Part shown: piece after piece, positions 8,413 to 16,355 of the stretch
Layout of the letters: every line of letters starts with the position of its first letter
Numbering within the stretch: the stretch's first letter is position 1
Source of the DNA: a bacterium
Lineage (GTDB): Bacteria; Cyanobacteriota; Sericytochromatia; S15B-MN24; UBA4093
Direction of reading: 5' to 3'
Assembly (NCBI GenBank): GCA_017744355.1
Contig: JAGIBK010000007.1
Coordinates: forward strand, 156,203 to 220,202
DNA: 64,000 nt
The notes under the pieces: generated by a model
Told to the model about the DNA's origin: nothing
Databases searched by the model: none
What the model saw: only the letters and a program-made list of their open reading frames with translations
Made by a program: the position numbers and the translations under genes

Positions 8413-8991
8413 TTACTCGAACGAAACGCTGGCGGAGCCGGCGTGGGTGAGGCCGCCGTCCGTGAAGGTGACGGTCGATGCGGTGGCCTGGCCGTTGAAG
8501 ACCCGGTCGATCAGCTGGATCTTCAGGCGCTTCGCGTAGACGCGGTCGACGTTCTCGACCGTGATGTCGATCGAGGAGCTGGCGTCGAGGCTGATGAGGT
8601 CACTCTCGGCGGTGCCTGGTGCCTTGTAGGCGTAGCCCCGGACCCGGTAGTCGGTCCAGGGGTGGAGGTTGGTGAAGGTGAGGTTGGCGGAGAAGCCGAA
8701 CCTGGGGTCGGCGTCCAGGTCCAGCTGGATGGGGTTGGCGCCGTTCATGGCGGGCTGCTCGCCCTCGGGGGTGACCTTGTAGAGCTTGACGACCAGGTGC
8801 CGGATGTCGTCCCGGGTGTAGGTGAGGGGGGCGAGCGTTTGCGTACGATACTGGCCGCTCGCGACCTCGGGCGTCACCTGGAGGCTGGCCCCCCCGGTGG
8901 TGCTCGAGGTCATGGTGGAGGTCGCACAGCCTCCGAGCAGGGCGCCGAGCAGCGCGAGGCCGGCGAGGCTTTTCTTTCGGTTGTTGTTCAT
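8413..8991 (-). CDS. Small FN3-like lipoprotein (operon 2, fifth gene)
   Basis: The start is ATG 8991, with a GAGGGGA site upstream, giving 192 residues and the lipobox LGGC at Cys22. A longer frame upstream lacks signal-peptide character. The single module reads SLQVTPEVASGQYRTQT, then DDIRHLVVKLYKV, then LTFTNLHPWTDYRVRGYAYK, then LISLDASSSIDITVENVDR, then LKIQLIDRVFNGQATAS. Its stop codon overlaps the ATG of the barrel frame, so translation may be coupled. The likely counterpart in operon 3 is 14412-14972. The function is unknown. Confidence 0.82.
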   Translation of the reverse strand: MNNNRKKSLAGLALLGALLGGCATSTMTSSTTGGASLQVTPEVASGQYRTQTLAPLTYTRDDIRHLVVKLYKVTPEGEQPAMNGANPIQLDLDADPRFGFSANLTFTNLHPWTDYRVRGYAYKAPGTAESDLISLDASSSIDITVENVDRVYAKRLKIQLIDRVFNGQATASTVTFTDGGLTHAGSASVSFE

Positions 8992-9010
8992 CTGCAAATT
9001 TCCCCTCGTC

Positions 9011-9568
9011 CTACTCGATGGTCTCGGATCGGGTGGCGGTCCCGCCGTTGACGACGTCGACCCAGTTTTCGTTGGTCTCGGCACCGAAGGCGACGCTCTT
9101 CAGCTTGACCGGCAGGCTGCCTACGGCAGGGCGGTCGTCGTTGGTCACGACCAGGTCCACCGTCGAGCCGCCCTCGACGCTGATGAGATCGCTTGCGTCG
9201 GTGCCCAGGGCCTTGTAGGCGTAAGCCTTGAGGCGGTAGGTGGTGTGGGGCCTGAGCTTGTCGAAGGAAATGGGGGCTTCGAGGCTGCTTGAGGCGACGT
9301 CGCGGACCACGGGGTTGCTCGCGGCGTCGCGCCAGGGGGTCTCGGTGCCGCCCGAGACGGTGTAGACCTTGACGACCAGGTGCGCGATGTCCGTGGCCTT
9401 GTAGGGGTTGAGGGTGTTGCCTCCCATGTCCTGGGTGCGGTACTGGCCGTTCTCGACCAGGGGGCGCACCGCCAGGGATGCGTTGCCGCTCGTCGCCGTG
9501 GTCGCGAGGCCGGCGCAGCCGGCGAGCAAGGCAGCGCCGAGGGCGAGAGAGCAGAGGCCGTGCTTCAT
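9011..9568 (-). CDS. Small FN3-like lipoprotein (operon 2, fourth gene)
   Basis: The start is ATG 9568, behind AGGAGATATCTCGAC, giving 185 residues and the lipobox LAGC at Cys18. The module shows SLAVRPLVENGQYRTQD, TDIAHLVVKVYTVSGG, ISFDKLRPHTTYRLKAYAYK, LISVEGGSTVDLVVTNDDR and LPVKLKSVAFG. It ends with ATRSETIE. The spacing to both neighbours is about 20-30 bp. It is close in sequence to 8413-8991, so the two may be a within-operon duplication. The function is unknown. Confidence 0.82.
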   Translation of the reverse strand: MKHGLCSLALGAALLAGCAGLATTATSGNASLAVRPLVENGQYRTQDMGGNTLNPYKATDIAHLVVKVYTVSGGTETPWRDAASNPVVRDVASSSLEAPISFDKLRPHTTYRLKAYAYKALGTDASDLISVEGGSTVDLVVTNDDRPAVGSLPVKLKSVAFGAETNENWVDVVNGGTATRSETIE

Positions 9569-9597
9569 GTCGAGATATCTCCTATGTGCGCGCATCG

Positions 9598-10443
9598 CTA
9601 GGCTCCCCCGCCCGGGACCGTGATCGAGAGCGTGGCGGCGAGCGCATTGTCGTCCGTCACGTCGAGGTCGATCGAGGCCGTGGCCTGGGTGACGTTGACG
9701 GCGTCCTGGACCTCGGCTTTGAGGCGGAACTTCGAATGGGCGGCCAGGTTGCCGAGGGTGACCTTCCGGCCGTGGAAGTCATACTCGATGCTCGACGTCG
9801 CATCGGGCAGGGGTACCTCGGCCCCGTCCACCAGCCTCACGAGCGTGAAGAGGGTGTGGTGGAAGTAGTTGTCCCCGACGCGCTGGAGGACGACCTTGGC
9901 GGTCGCCGCGAACGGGCTGTCCTTGAGCTTGAGGGGCAGGGTGCCCATGGTGGGGCGGTCGTCGTTGGTGACCGCGACATCCACCGAGGAGCTCGCGTCC
10001 TCGCTGATCAGGGCGTTGCTCGCGTCGTAAGCCCGCGCGACGATCCGGTAGCGCTGATGGGGCTTGAGGTTGATGAGGGCCACGCGCTTGCTGAGCTCGA
10101 CGGGGGCCTGGTTGATCACGTAGAGCAGCTTCGGGTTGGTCGAGTCGGTGGCCTCCCCCGTGCTGGCGAGCAGAGGCAGGAAGACCAGCTCGCTGCCGGA
10201 GGAGGTCTCCACATAGGGCGTCACGCTCAGCGAGGCGATGCTCGAGGAGGTGTTGAGGGGAACCACCGCCTGGACGTGACGGCCGTCGGTGATCTGGGGT
10301 TGCAGGAGGACGGTGGCGCTCCCGGTTCGCTCGGCTGGCGTGCTGTCGCCCATCATGCCGGGCTGAAGGGTCGCGCAGCCCACCAGGCCGAGGCCCGCGA
10401 GCAGGGCCAGGGGCTTGAGGTCGAATGGCTGTTTCGTTTTCAT
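9598..10443 (-). CDS. FN3-like lipoprotein, long form (operon 2, third gene)
   Basis: The start is ATG 10443, preceded by GCGAGGAGAAACACGAG, giving 281 residues and the lipobox LVGC at Cys23 (mature CATLQPGMMG). It has an N-terminal strand region (IASLSVTPYVETSSGSELV), the core LINLKPHQRYRIVARAYD, ISEDASSSVDVAVTNDDRP and LPLKLKDSPFAATA, and a second FN3-like segment (LGNLAAHSKFRLKAEVQD). It is 281 residues long, like its paralog at 4509, and is also paralogous to 14991 (mature CATVRPG). The long form is therefore conserved in every operon and probably has a distinct job. The function is unknown. Confidence 0.82.
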   Translation of the reverse strand: MKTKQPFDLKPLALLAGLGLVGCATLQPGMMGDSTPAERTGSATVLLQPQITDGRHVQAVVPLNTSSSIASLSVTPYVETSSGSELVFLPLLASTGEATDSTNPKLLYVINQAPVELSKRVALINLKPHQRYRIVARAYDASNALISEDASSSVDVAVTNDDRPTMGTLPLKLKDSPFAATAKVVLQRVGDNYFHHTLFTLVRLVDGAEVPLPDATSSIEYDFHGRKVTLGNLAAHSKFRLKAEVQDAVNVTQATASIDLDVTDDNALAATLSITVPGGGA

Positions 10444-10465
10444 CTCGTGTTTCTCCTCGCCTGGC

Positions 10466-11989
10466 CTAGTCGATCTTCCGGATGCTGGAAAATTCACTCA
10501 CGTACAGGATGCCACCAGGGGCGTAGGTCACCCCGAAAGGCGTCTGGAGGCGCGCGGTCGCTGCCGGGCCATTGACGCGGTCAGGGTGCCCCATCTTGCC
10601 GGCAAAGGTTCTCACGACGCCGCCAGGGGTGATCCTGCGGATCGCGTGATTGGCGTTCTCAGCCACGAAGAGGTTTCCCTGGGGGTCTAGCGCAAGGCCC
10701 CACGGGAACCTGAAGCGTGCTTCCGAACCGGTGCCGTCGACTCCTCCGGCGTTGGCCGCGCCCGGAAGGCCTGCGAGAGTGGTGACCTTGCCCGAGGGGC
10801 TGATCTTGCGGATGGCATGGTTGCCGCCGTCGGCCACGTACAGGGTGTCGTTCGAGTCGCAAGCCAGACCCGTGGGGCCTAAAAAGCGAGCCGTCGTGCC
10901 ATCGTTGCCCGTGCTGTCGCTGGTCCCGGCTGAGTTCTCAGCCCCCGCGAAAACGCTGATGCTTGTGGCCGTCGTGCCATTGAGCGTGATTTTCTTGATG
11001 ACGTGACGATTGTATTCCGACACGAAGAGATTGCCCTGCGAGTCGAACGCCATTCCATAAGGGTAGTAAACATCTGTGAATCTTTGATTGTTTTGGTCCG
11101 TGATCGTCTCCACGGTGTTGTTGGCAATGGAAATCTTGCGCAACCCGCCATAAGGTGTGAGTTGACTCACGAACAGGTCCCCGTGTTTGTCTATGGCGAT
11201 GGAGAAGAGGTTGGTGAAGCTGGAATTGGCGAGGGTGCCATCGTTCCAGCCCATGGCGCTGCTGCCCGCGAGCGTGGTGACCACCCCCTGAGGGGTTGCC
11301 TTGCGGACGGTATTCGACATGATATCCACCCAGTAGACGTTGCCCTGCGCGTCCGACACGATGGAAATGGGAGAGCCAGGGTTGTTGGCGGCGATGCCCG
11401 TTCCGTCTCCCACGAAATTCGAAACCTCGTAGCCTGCCTGGACGCTGGCAGCGCTGGTGGGCGCCTGGTAGGTACCGTTGGTCACGGTGATGCCCGCGCT
11501 GGCCTGGCCGCTGAAGAGGCGATCGAGCAGCTTGACGGGCAGAGTGCCCAGGCTGGGGCGCTCGTTGTTCCCTGCGACCTGGATCTCCGCGTAGGAGCCG
11601 GCGTCATCGCTGATGAGGTCTTGCTGCGCGGTGCCCGCCGCCTTGTAGGCGAAAGCCCTGACCCGGTAGGTGGTGTAGGGGTGGAGGTAGCCGAAGCGGA
11701 TGGGGACGTTCAGGCTGCTGGAGGCGACGTCCTTCTGGACAGGGTTGCCCGAGCCGTCCAGGACTGGGGCCTCGTTGTTGCCGTCCAGGGTGTAGAGCTT
11801 GACCACCAGGTGGTCGACGTCTGCCTGCATGTAGCCGGGGACGATCGCCTGGGTGCGGAGCTGACCGCCGCTCACGCGGGGCAGGACCTCCAGCGTGCCG
11901 GTGCCGGTCGGGCGCCCCGTCAGAGAGGGGGCCACGCAGCCTGCGAGCAGGGTGACCCCAAGAACCAGGGCTAGATTAGTTTGCTTCAC
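10466..11989 (-). CDS. Lipoprotein: FN3-like module plus six-bladed NHL propeller (operon 2)
   Basis: The frame opens at ATG 12016, overlapping the preceding stop codon, but the GAGGAGAGA site and the signal peptide support GTG 11989 (507 residues, lipobox LAGC at Cys18). The module covers about residues 25-175 (LHPYTTYRVRAFAYK, LPVKLLDRLFSGQASAG). About six NHL blades follow, for example VYWVDIMSNTVRKATPQG, LFVSEYNRHVIKKI, LYVADGGNHAIRKISPSG and LFVAENANHAIRRITPGG, each followed by a loop such as VTTLAG. This is enough for one closed propeller. It is the second gene of the operon, as is its counterpart 16356-17843 in operon 3. Confidence 0.85.
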   Translation of the reverse strand: MKQTNLALVLGVTLLAGCVAPSLTGRPTGTGTLEVLPRVSGGQLRTQAIVPGYMQADVDHLVVKLYTLDGNNEAPVLDGSGNPVQKDVASSSLNVPIRFGYLHPYTTYRVRAFAYKAAGTAQQDLISDDAGSYAEIQVAGNNERPSLGTLPVKLLDRLFSGQASAGITVTNGTYQAPTSAASVQAGYEVSNFVGDGTGIAANNPGSPISIVSDAQGNVYWVDIMSNTVRKATPQGVVTTLAGSSAMGWNDGTLANSSFTNLFSIAIDKHGDLFVSQLTPYGGLRKISIANNTVETITDQNNQRFTDVYYPYGMAFDSQGNLFVSEYNRHVIKKITLNGTTATSISVFAGAENSAGTSDSTGNDGTTARFLGPTGLACDSNDTLYVADGGNHAIRKISPSGKVTTLAGLPGAANAGGVDGTGSEARFRFPWGLALDPQGNLFVAENANHAIRRITPGGVVRTFAGKMGHPDRVNGPAATARLQTPFGVTYAPGGILYVSEFSSIRKID

Positions 11990-12015
11990 GTCTCGATCTC
12001 TCCTCGCTCGCAACA

Positions 12016-12606
12016 TTAAACAGATGACGATCTAGTGCTGATGCCCTCGGTGCCGGTCTCGTAGAGGCCGTCGGGAATGCTGAAGGGCGGCGAGGCTTGG
12101 CCGTCGAAGGGGGTGGCCTTGAGCTGGATGGGCAGGTCGGCTTGTTGCTGGCTCTCATCGGGAAGGATGACGTCGAGCGACGAGCTCGCGTCGATCGAGA
12201 TGAGCGCGTCGCTTACGGTGCTCGCGGCCTTGTAGGCGTAGGCCTTGAAGCGATAGCGGGTGTTGGGGTGGAGGCCGGCGAAGGTGATCGGCTTGCTCAG
12301 TTCGTCGCGCGTGACGTCCTGGACGATGGGGTTGCCCGCGGCGTCGATGATGGGGACCTCGGCGTCGCCCACGACCTTGAAGGCCTGGACGAGCAGGTGC
12401 TGGACGTCCGCGCTCGCGTAGGCGGGGACGACGGCCTGCGCGGAGTAGCCGCCGCCAGCGATCTTGGGGGTGAGTTGCAGGGTGGCCTTGCCGGCGGTGG
12501 CCAACTGGCCGCTGGCGAGCAAGGGGACCTTGCCGAGCGGCACGTACACGCAGCCTGCCAGGGCTACGAGCCCCAGCACGGCCATCCCCAGGCGCGTTGC
12601 AGTCAT
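12016..12606 (-). CDS. First-position FN3-like lipoprotein of operon 2 (CVYVPLG type)
   Basis: The protein has 196 residues, an ATG at 12606 behind GAGGTCTGTCCAT, and the lipobox LAGC at Cys19, so the mature N-terminus is CVYVPLGK. The module contains GGGYSAQAVVPAYASADVQ, the core FAGLHPNTRYRFKAYAYK and LISIDASSSLDVILPDE. Its signal peptide (MTATRLGMAVLGLVALAGC) is nearly identical to that of 17843-18445, and the DNA similarity extends upstream into the leader. This shows that operons 2 and 3 come from one duplicated unit. The function is unknown. Confidence 0.83.
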   Translation of the reverse strand: MTATRLGMAVLGLVALAGCVYVPLGKVPLLASGQLATAGKATLQLTPKIAGGGYSAQAVVPAYASADVQHLLVQAFKVVGDAEVPIIDAAGNPIVQDVTRDELSKPITFAGLHPNTRYRFKAYAYKAASTVSDALISIDASSSLDVILPDESQQQADLPIQLKATPFDGQASPPFSIPDGLYETGTEGISTRSSSV

Positions 12607-12772
12607 ATGGACAGACCTCCACAGTCGAAATCGGTCCGCGCAGGCGGAGCGATGGCTTGGCGAGATGAGCGATCGCCGAGCAACATAAAGAACAAGCGTA
12701 TTTTAGGGTTGAAAGGCCGGTATTCTTGTGAAGAAATCGTGATGGTTTGCCTGAAATGCCTTCTATCACTAA
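12607..12772 (-). promoter_or_regulatory. Leader and probable promoter of operon 2, duplicated at operon 3
   Basis: Read on the minus strand, this region shares ordered blocks with 18446-18610. They are CTAATTTAG, AAGGC near TTTCAG, TCACGATTTCTTC, then TAAAATACGCTTGTT (TAGAATACGCTTGTC in the other copy), then CAAGCCATCG, an imperfect hairpin over CGCTCCGC and GCGGACCG, and TTTCGACTGTGGAGG next to the start codon. TAAAAT/TAGAAT is a candidate -10 element. No good -35 element lies 17 bp upstream, so activation or another sigma factor is possible. Confidence 0.55.
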
Positions 12773-12827
12773 ATTAGAGGGCTGGCCCCCAAGGTCGATC
12801 GTGGTAATGAGGGGGGCAGCCCCTAAT
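12773..12827. repeat. 55-bp inverted repeat, copy 1 (upstream of operon 2)
   Basis: It begins ATTAGAGGGCTGGCCCCC and ends GGGGGGCAGCCCCTAAT, so the ends pair over about 17 bp with a bulge. It sits 167 bp upstream of the operon 2 start codon. Copy 2 (18611-18664) lies at the same distance from operon 3. It may act as a terminator, an attenuator or a protein-binding site. Confidence 0.7.
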
Positions 12828-12840
12828 CGAGAGATTCGCA

Positions 12841-12884
12841 ATGCCAATCAGGGCAGCAGGATTTCCTGCTGCCCCGATTGGCAT
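12841..12884. terminator. Terminator hairpin at the end of operon 3
   Basis: A 21-bp stem with one mismatch (ATGCCAATCAGGGCAGCAGGA against its complement) and a two-base centre lies 18 bp past the stop codon of the barrel gene on the minus strand. Confidence 0.8.
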
Positions 12885-12902
12885 CACTGACGAAGGGATT
12901 TA

Positions 12903-13538
12903 CTAGGGGAGCTTGAGCTCGATGGGCTTGGACTGGCCGTAGAAGGTCTCGGCGTTGAAGAGGCCATCCTTCTTCCAGTACTTGATGACGTAGTAGACCT
13001 TCTCGGCCTTGATCGCCTCGCTGAGGGTGAAGCTGCCCTCGCTCTGGGGACCCACCTTCTCGGGGAAGTTCAGGAACTCGAGCTGTTGGCTGCCGGTGGT
13101 GCCGCGCAGCAGGCCCTGGTAGACGGCGTCTTCGACGCCGAGCTTGTCGGCCCAGTCGATGGTCTGGGTCTTGCCTGCGAGCTGGGCCTTGAAGCTCTGT
13201 TCGTCCCAGGCGATGTCGATCTCGGAGCGGGTGATGCCGGGCTTGACCTTGACGGCGTCGCCCACGGCCACGTCGACGACGTTACCGAGGCGTCCCTCGT
13301 CCTTGAAGAAGACCTGGTACTCGCCGAGGGGCAGGTCCTCGAACCGGAAGTTGCCCTGGGCGTCGGTCTGGGTCGTGGCCTCGACCTTCTCGAAGCCCTT
13401 GGTGCCCGGCTTGCGGTACTTGAGGCGGGCGGTGAGCGGGGTGCCGGGGTTGCCGCCTTCCGACAGGGAGTGGACGAAGCGGCCTTCCAGGACGACGCGC
13501 TGGGTGACGGGCGTCGCCACGGGGGCCGGGGTGGGGAT
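12903..13538. repeat. Long direct repeat, copy B (3' half of barrel gene)
   Basis: This is the partner of 6911-7546, offset by 5992 bp, with about 98% identity by direct reading. Differences cluster in the first 190 bp and near the linker, and most are silent. Only two protein changes lie in the tail itself (Ile/Val at the start of the regulatory domain and Asp/Glu near the end). Confidence 0.9.
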
Positions 13539-14396
13539 CGGCGTAGGGGCCGGGGTGGCCACCGCGACGGGGACAGGGGCGGGCTTGCGGGTCTCGCCGA
13601 AGAGGCGCATGCCGCCGCCGACCAGGATCTGCTGGTTGGCGAGGCCGTAGACATCGGCGCTCTGCCAGAGGTAGTTGGCCTGGAGGTAGTGACGGTCGGT
13701 GAGGCTGTAGCGGATGCCCATGCCGTGCAGTAGCTCGTGGGGGGTGAGGGTGGCGGTGCCCTCGGCGGGGTTGATGAGGTTGGCGTGGTAGCTCAGGGCG
13801 TACCCGAGCCCCAGGCGATCCCACGACCAGTCGATGCCGCCGTCGAGGCCCAGGTAGCTGCGGTTGCTGAGGCTGGCCGCGACGGGGCTGACGAACAGGT
13901 TGAAGCCCGAAAAGGGGAGCATGCCGTTGAGCTTGAACTCGGCGCCCGAGGCCGATGCGCCGATGAGGGGCACGCCGAAGAGGGTGCTCGCGAGGCCGGT
14001 GCCCGAAGCCGCCACGAAGTACATGTCCTGGCGGTAGCGGGCGTCCCAGCCGACGGTCCAGCCCTGGAAGGTGCCGATGGGGCCGCGGAGGCCGACCTCG
14101 GCGAGGGGGCCCATGTTGGCGAGCAACTGGAGACCGTCGGTGATGCGGGCCTGGACCGAGAGCTGGCCGCCCATGAGTCCCGAGCCGTTGGTGGGATAAG
14201 TGACGGCGCCGCCGAGCAGGTTGAGGTCCACGTCGCCGGGGCGGCTCAGATAGCGCGGGGCGATGTTGAGGCCGCCCGTGCTGAGGCTGTTCTCGAGCCT
14301 TTCGGATTGGGCTCCGGCAGGCAGGGCGATGCTCAGACCGAGGGTGGCGGCGAGCATGAGGCTCGCCGCGGTGCGAGAGGCGTGATGGTTGCGCAT
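12903..14396 (-). CDS. Predicted outer-membrane barrel protein with Pro-rich linker and regulatory-like tail (operon 3)
   Basis: A GTG frame opens at 14411, but TAGGAAACAC and the signal peptide favour ATG 14396 (497 residues, cleavage near ALPAGAQS). The barrel-like domain begins ENSLSTGGLNIAPRYLSR and ends VGGGMRLFGETRK. A linker APTPIPTPAPVATP leads into the carboxypeptidase-regulatory-like domain and the FN3-like end (YYVIKYWKKDG, ending PIELKLP). It is the last gene of operon 3 and is followed by a strong terminator. The barrel half differs from that of 6911-8395 while the tail is nearly the same, so the two halves evolve at different rates. Confidence 0.78.
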   Translation of the reverse strand: MRNHHASRTAASLMLAATLGLSIALPAGAQSERLENSLSTGGLNIAPRYLSRPGDVDLNLLGGAVTYPTNGSGLMGGQLSVQARITDGLQLLANMGPLAEVGLRGPIGTFQGWTVGWDARYRQDMYFVAASGTGLASTLFGVPLIGASASGAEFKLNGMLPFSGFNLFVSPVAASLSNRSYLGLDGGIDWSWDRLGLGYALSYHANLINPAEGTATLTPHELLHGMGIRYSLTDRHYLQANYLWQSADVYGLANQQILVGGGMRLFGETRKPAPVPVAVATPAPTPIPTPAPVATPVTQRVVLEGRFVHSLSEGGNPGTPLTARLKYRKPGTKGFEKVEATTQTDAQGNFRFEDLPLGEYQVFFKDEGRLGNVVDVAVGDAVKVKPGITRSEIDIAWDEQSFKAQLAGKTQTIDWADKLGVEDAVYQGLLRGTTGSQQLEFLNFPEKVGPQSEGSFTLSEAIKAEKVYYVIKYWKKDGLFNAETFYGQSKPIELKLP

Positions 14397-14411
14397 GTGT
14401 TTCCTACTCAC

Positions 14412-14972
14412 CTATTGCACCTCGTTGATGAAGTCGAAGGTCTCGGATCCCGAGGCCACGAGGGTCCCGTTGCTGACTGCGAGGCCCGCAGATGCCTGAC
14501 CGGCGAACGCCTTATCCGCCAACTGAAGGGGGATGCTCTTCTCGAGGATGGCGTACTCGTAGTAGGCGATGGGGACGTCGAGCGACGAGCTCGCATCCAC
14601 GGTGATCTGCTGGGTGTCCTGGTAGCCGTAGGCACGGACCCGGTAGGTCGTGTTGGCTTTCAGGCTGGTGAACCGGACCTGGCCGTTGAAGGCCTGGTGG
14701 TTGTCCAATTCCAGCTTGACGGGCGCGCCCCCGTCCAGGACAGGGGTCTCGACCTCGTTTGCGACAGTGTAGAGCTCGAGGACGACGCGGGTGACGTCTG
14801 CCTGTTTCCAGGGCTCGACGCCGCTGCTGCCCTGGACCGTGCGCTCCGAGGCGATCCGGGGGGTCAGGACGAGGGTCGTCGTGCCGGCGGAGGGCTGAGC
14901 GATAGGGGCCGCGCAGCCGGCGAGGACGCCAGCGACGAGCAGCGAGGAGAGCGTGATGTTGTTCATTTTCAT
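14412..14972 (-). CDS. Small FN3-like lipoprotein (operon 3, fifth gene)
   Basis: ATG 14972 follows AGGAAGGAACC, giving 186 residues with the lipobox LAGC at Cys20 (mature CAAPIAQPSAG). The module reads TLVLTPRIASERTVQG, then ADVTRVVLELYTV, then VRFTSLKANTTYRVRAYGYQ, then ITVDASSSLDVPIAYYEY, then IPLQLADKAFAGQASAGL, ending ETFDFINEVQ. It lacks the usual DDRPT segment and has YYEYAILEK instead. It precedes the barrel gene by 15 bp, like 8413-8991 in operon 2. The function is unknown. Confidence 0.82.
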   Translation of the reverse strand: MKMNNITLSSLLVAGVLAGCAAPIAQPSAGTTTLVLTPRIASERTVQGSSGVEPWKQADVTRVVLELYTVANEVETPVLDGGAPVKLELDNHQAFNGQVRFTSLKANTTYRVRAYGYQDTQQITVDASSSLDVPIAYYEYAILEKSIPLQLADKAFAGQASAGLAVSNGTLVASGSETFDFINEVQ

Positions 14973-14990
14973 GGTTCCTTCCTCGCTCAA

Positions 14991-15803
14991 CTAAGGAGGG
15001 GAGATCTCGATCGAGACGGTCGCGCCGGGGAGCACGTCATCTAGTCCCACCACGACCTCGGTCGAACCCGACGCCAAAAAGCCCCCGTGGCTCTTACGGG
15101 CCTCGACTTCGACCCGGTAAGTGGTGTTGGGCTTCAGGTTGTACAGGTAGAAGTCCTTCAACACGCCCGGAACGAGCTGGGTCGAGTTGGGAACCAGGTC
15201 AGGCGCGTGGAGCGAGGTGATGAAGGTCTCGATCTGGCTACCGCTCCCGTTCACGAGCACGCGGACGGAGGTGCTTGCGGCGAAGACGGTGTTCATGAGC
15301 TTGATGGGGAGCGTGCCGAGGGAGAGGGTCTCATCGCCGAGAACCGGGAGATTTACCTGCGAGCTCACGTCGTCGCTGATGAGGGTGTTGCTCATGTTGT
15401 AGGCCCGCGCGATGACGCGGTATCGCTTGTTGGGCTTGAGGTTGGCGAAGCGAATCTTCTTGTTGAACGCGATGCTCGGCGAAGCCTGGGTGAGCATGAG
15501 GACGCCCGTGGCGGTCGAGTCGGTGGCGAGCCCCGTCACCGCGTCGATGTTCTTGTAGATGGGGAAGCCGAAGGGGCTCTCCTCAACGTAGGGGGTGATG
15601 CTCAGGGAGGCGATGTCAGCGGCCTTGTAGACGGGTCTGATTGCCTGGACGTGGCGTGCTTCCTCAAGCCGAGGGGTCAGCTCGATGACGGCCGTGCGCT
15701 CGTGGGTGTCAGGAGCGCCGACCGCGCCGGGGCGCACGGTGGCACAGCCGAGCAGGACGAGGCCCGAGAGGCCCGCGAGAGGGAGGGCGAGGTGTTGCTT
15801 CAC
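14991..15803 (-). CDS. FN3-like lipoprotein, long form (operon 3, fourth gene)
   Basis: It starts at GTG 15803 with AAGGAGG 8 bp upstream. It has 270 residues and the lipobox LLGC at Cys20 (mature CATVRPGAVG, like CATLQPG of 9598). It contains IASLSITPYVEESPFGFP, the core IRFANLKPNKRYRVIARAYN, ISDDVSSQVNLPVLGDE and LPIKLMNTVFAASTS, and a second FN3-like unit (YLYNLKPNTTYRVEVEARK) ending in TVSIEISPP. In operon 2 this subfamily is third; here it is fourth, so the gene order has been shuffled. The function is unknown. Confidence 0.82.
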   Translation of the reverse strand: MKQHLALPLAGLSGLVLLGCATVRPGAVGAPDTHERTAVIELTPRLEEARHVQAIRPVYKAADIASLSITPYVEESPFGFPIYKNIDAVTGLATDSTATGVLMLTQASPSIAFNKKIRFANLKPNKRYRVIARAYNMSNTLISDDVSSQVNLPVLGDETLSLGTLPIKLMNTVFAASTSVRVLVNGSGSQIETFITSLHAPDLVPNSTQLVPGVLKDFYLYNLKPNTTYRVEVEARKSHGGFLASGSTEVVVGLDDVLPGATVSIEISPP

Positions 15804-15815
15804 GGATGCGCCTCC

Positions 15816-16352
15816 TTAATTATCCAGCACTTCGACGCTCATCGACGCGGGGTCGGTGGTCGTGAGGCTGCCGGTGGCGATCGCGATGGAGGCCGTGGCC
15901 TGGCCGTTGAAGCCGCGGTTGAGGAGGCCGACCGGGAGCTTCGCGAGGGTCGGACGATCGTTGTAGGCGATGGCCAAGGTCACCGAGGAGCTGGCGTCGT
16001 CGCTGATCTTGTGGTCATCGTCGGTGTAGGCCTTGGCGAGGATGCGGTAGGTGGTGTTGGGGTGCAGCTTGACGAACTGCACGGGGATCCGGTGGTTGGT
16101 GACCGTGGCCTGCTTCAGCGGGGTGTTCTCGCCGTCGCGGTAGAGCTCGACGATCACCCGATCCACGCTGCTCTCGTCGTAGGGGCGCACCTCGGGCATC
16201 GTCTGCACGAGTCGGCCGCTGTTGAAGGTGGGCTGGATTTCGAGGGTGGCGGTGCCTTCGCCGGTGAAAGGGGCGAGTGAGGCGCAGCCCGCAAGCAGTG
16301 CCGCCGCCGTCAGTCCATATGCAATACGCTTGTTCACGTTGGTCTTCCTCAT
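15816..16352 (-). CDS. Small FN3-like lipoprotein (operon 3, third gene)
   Basis: This 178-residue protein has the lipobox LAGC at Cys23 (mature CASLAPFTG). The single module reads TLEIQPTFNSGRLVQT, then SSVDRVIVELYRDGE, then VQFVKLHPNTTYRILAKAY, then ISDDASSSVTLAIAYNDRP, then LPVGLLNRGFNGQATASI. It is one of the most compact copies and could serve as the minimal definition of the module. It lies 3 bp from the upstream gene and 12 bp from the downstream gene. The function is unknown. Confidence 0.82.
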   Translation of the reverse strand: MRKTNVNKRIAYGLTAAALLAGCASLAPFTGEGTATLEIQPTFNSGRLVQTMPEVRPYDESSVDRVIVELYRDGENTPLKQATVTNHRIPVQFVKLHPNTTYRILAKAYTDDDHKISDDASSSVTLAIAYNDRPTLAKLPVGLLNRGFNGQATASIAIATGSLTTTDPASMSVEVLDN

Positions 16353-16355
16353 CTC

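Noticed and set aside
12155..12847. 230-codon minus-strand frame through the operon 2 leader
   Set aside because: It runs out of frame through the first lipoprotein gene and across two hairpins; the real gene starts at 12606.
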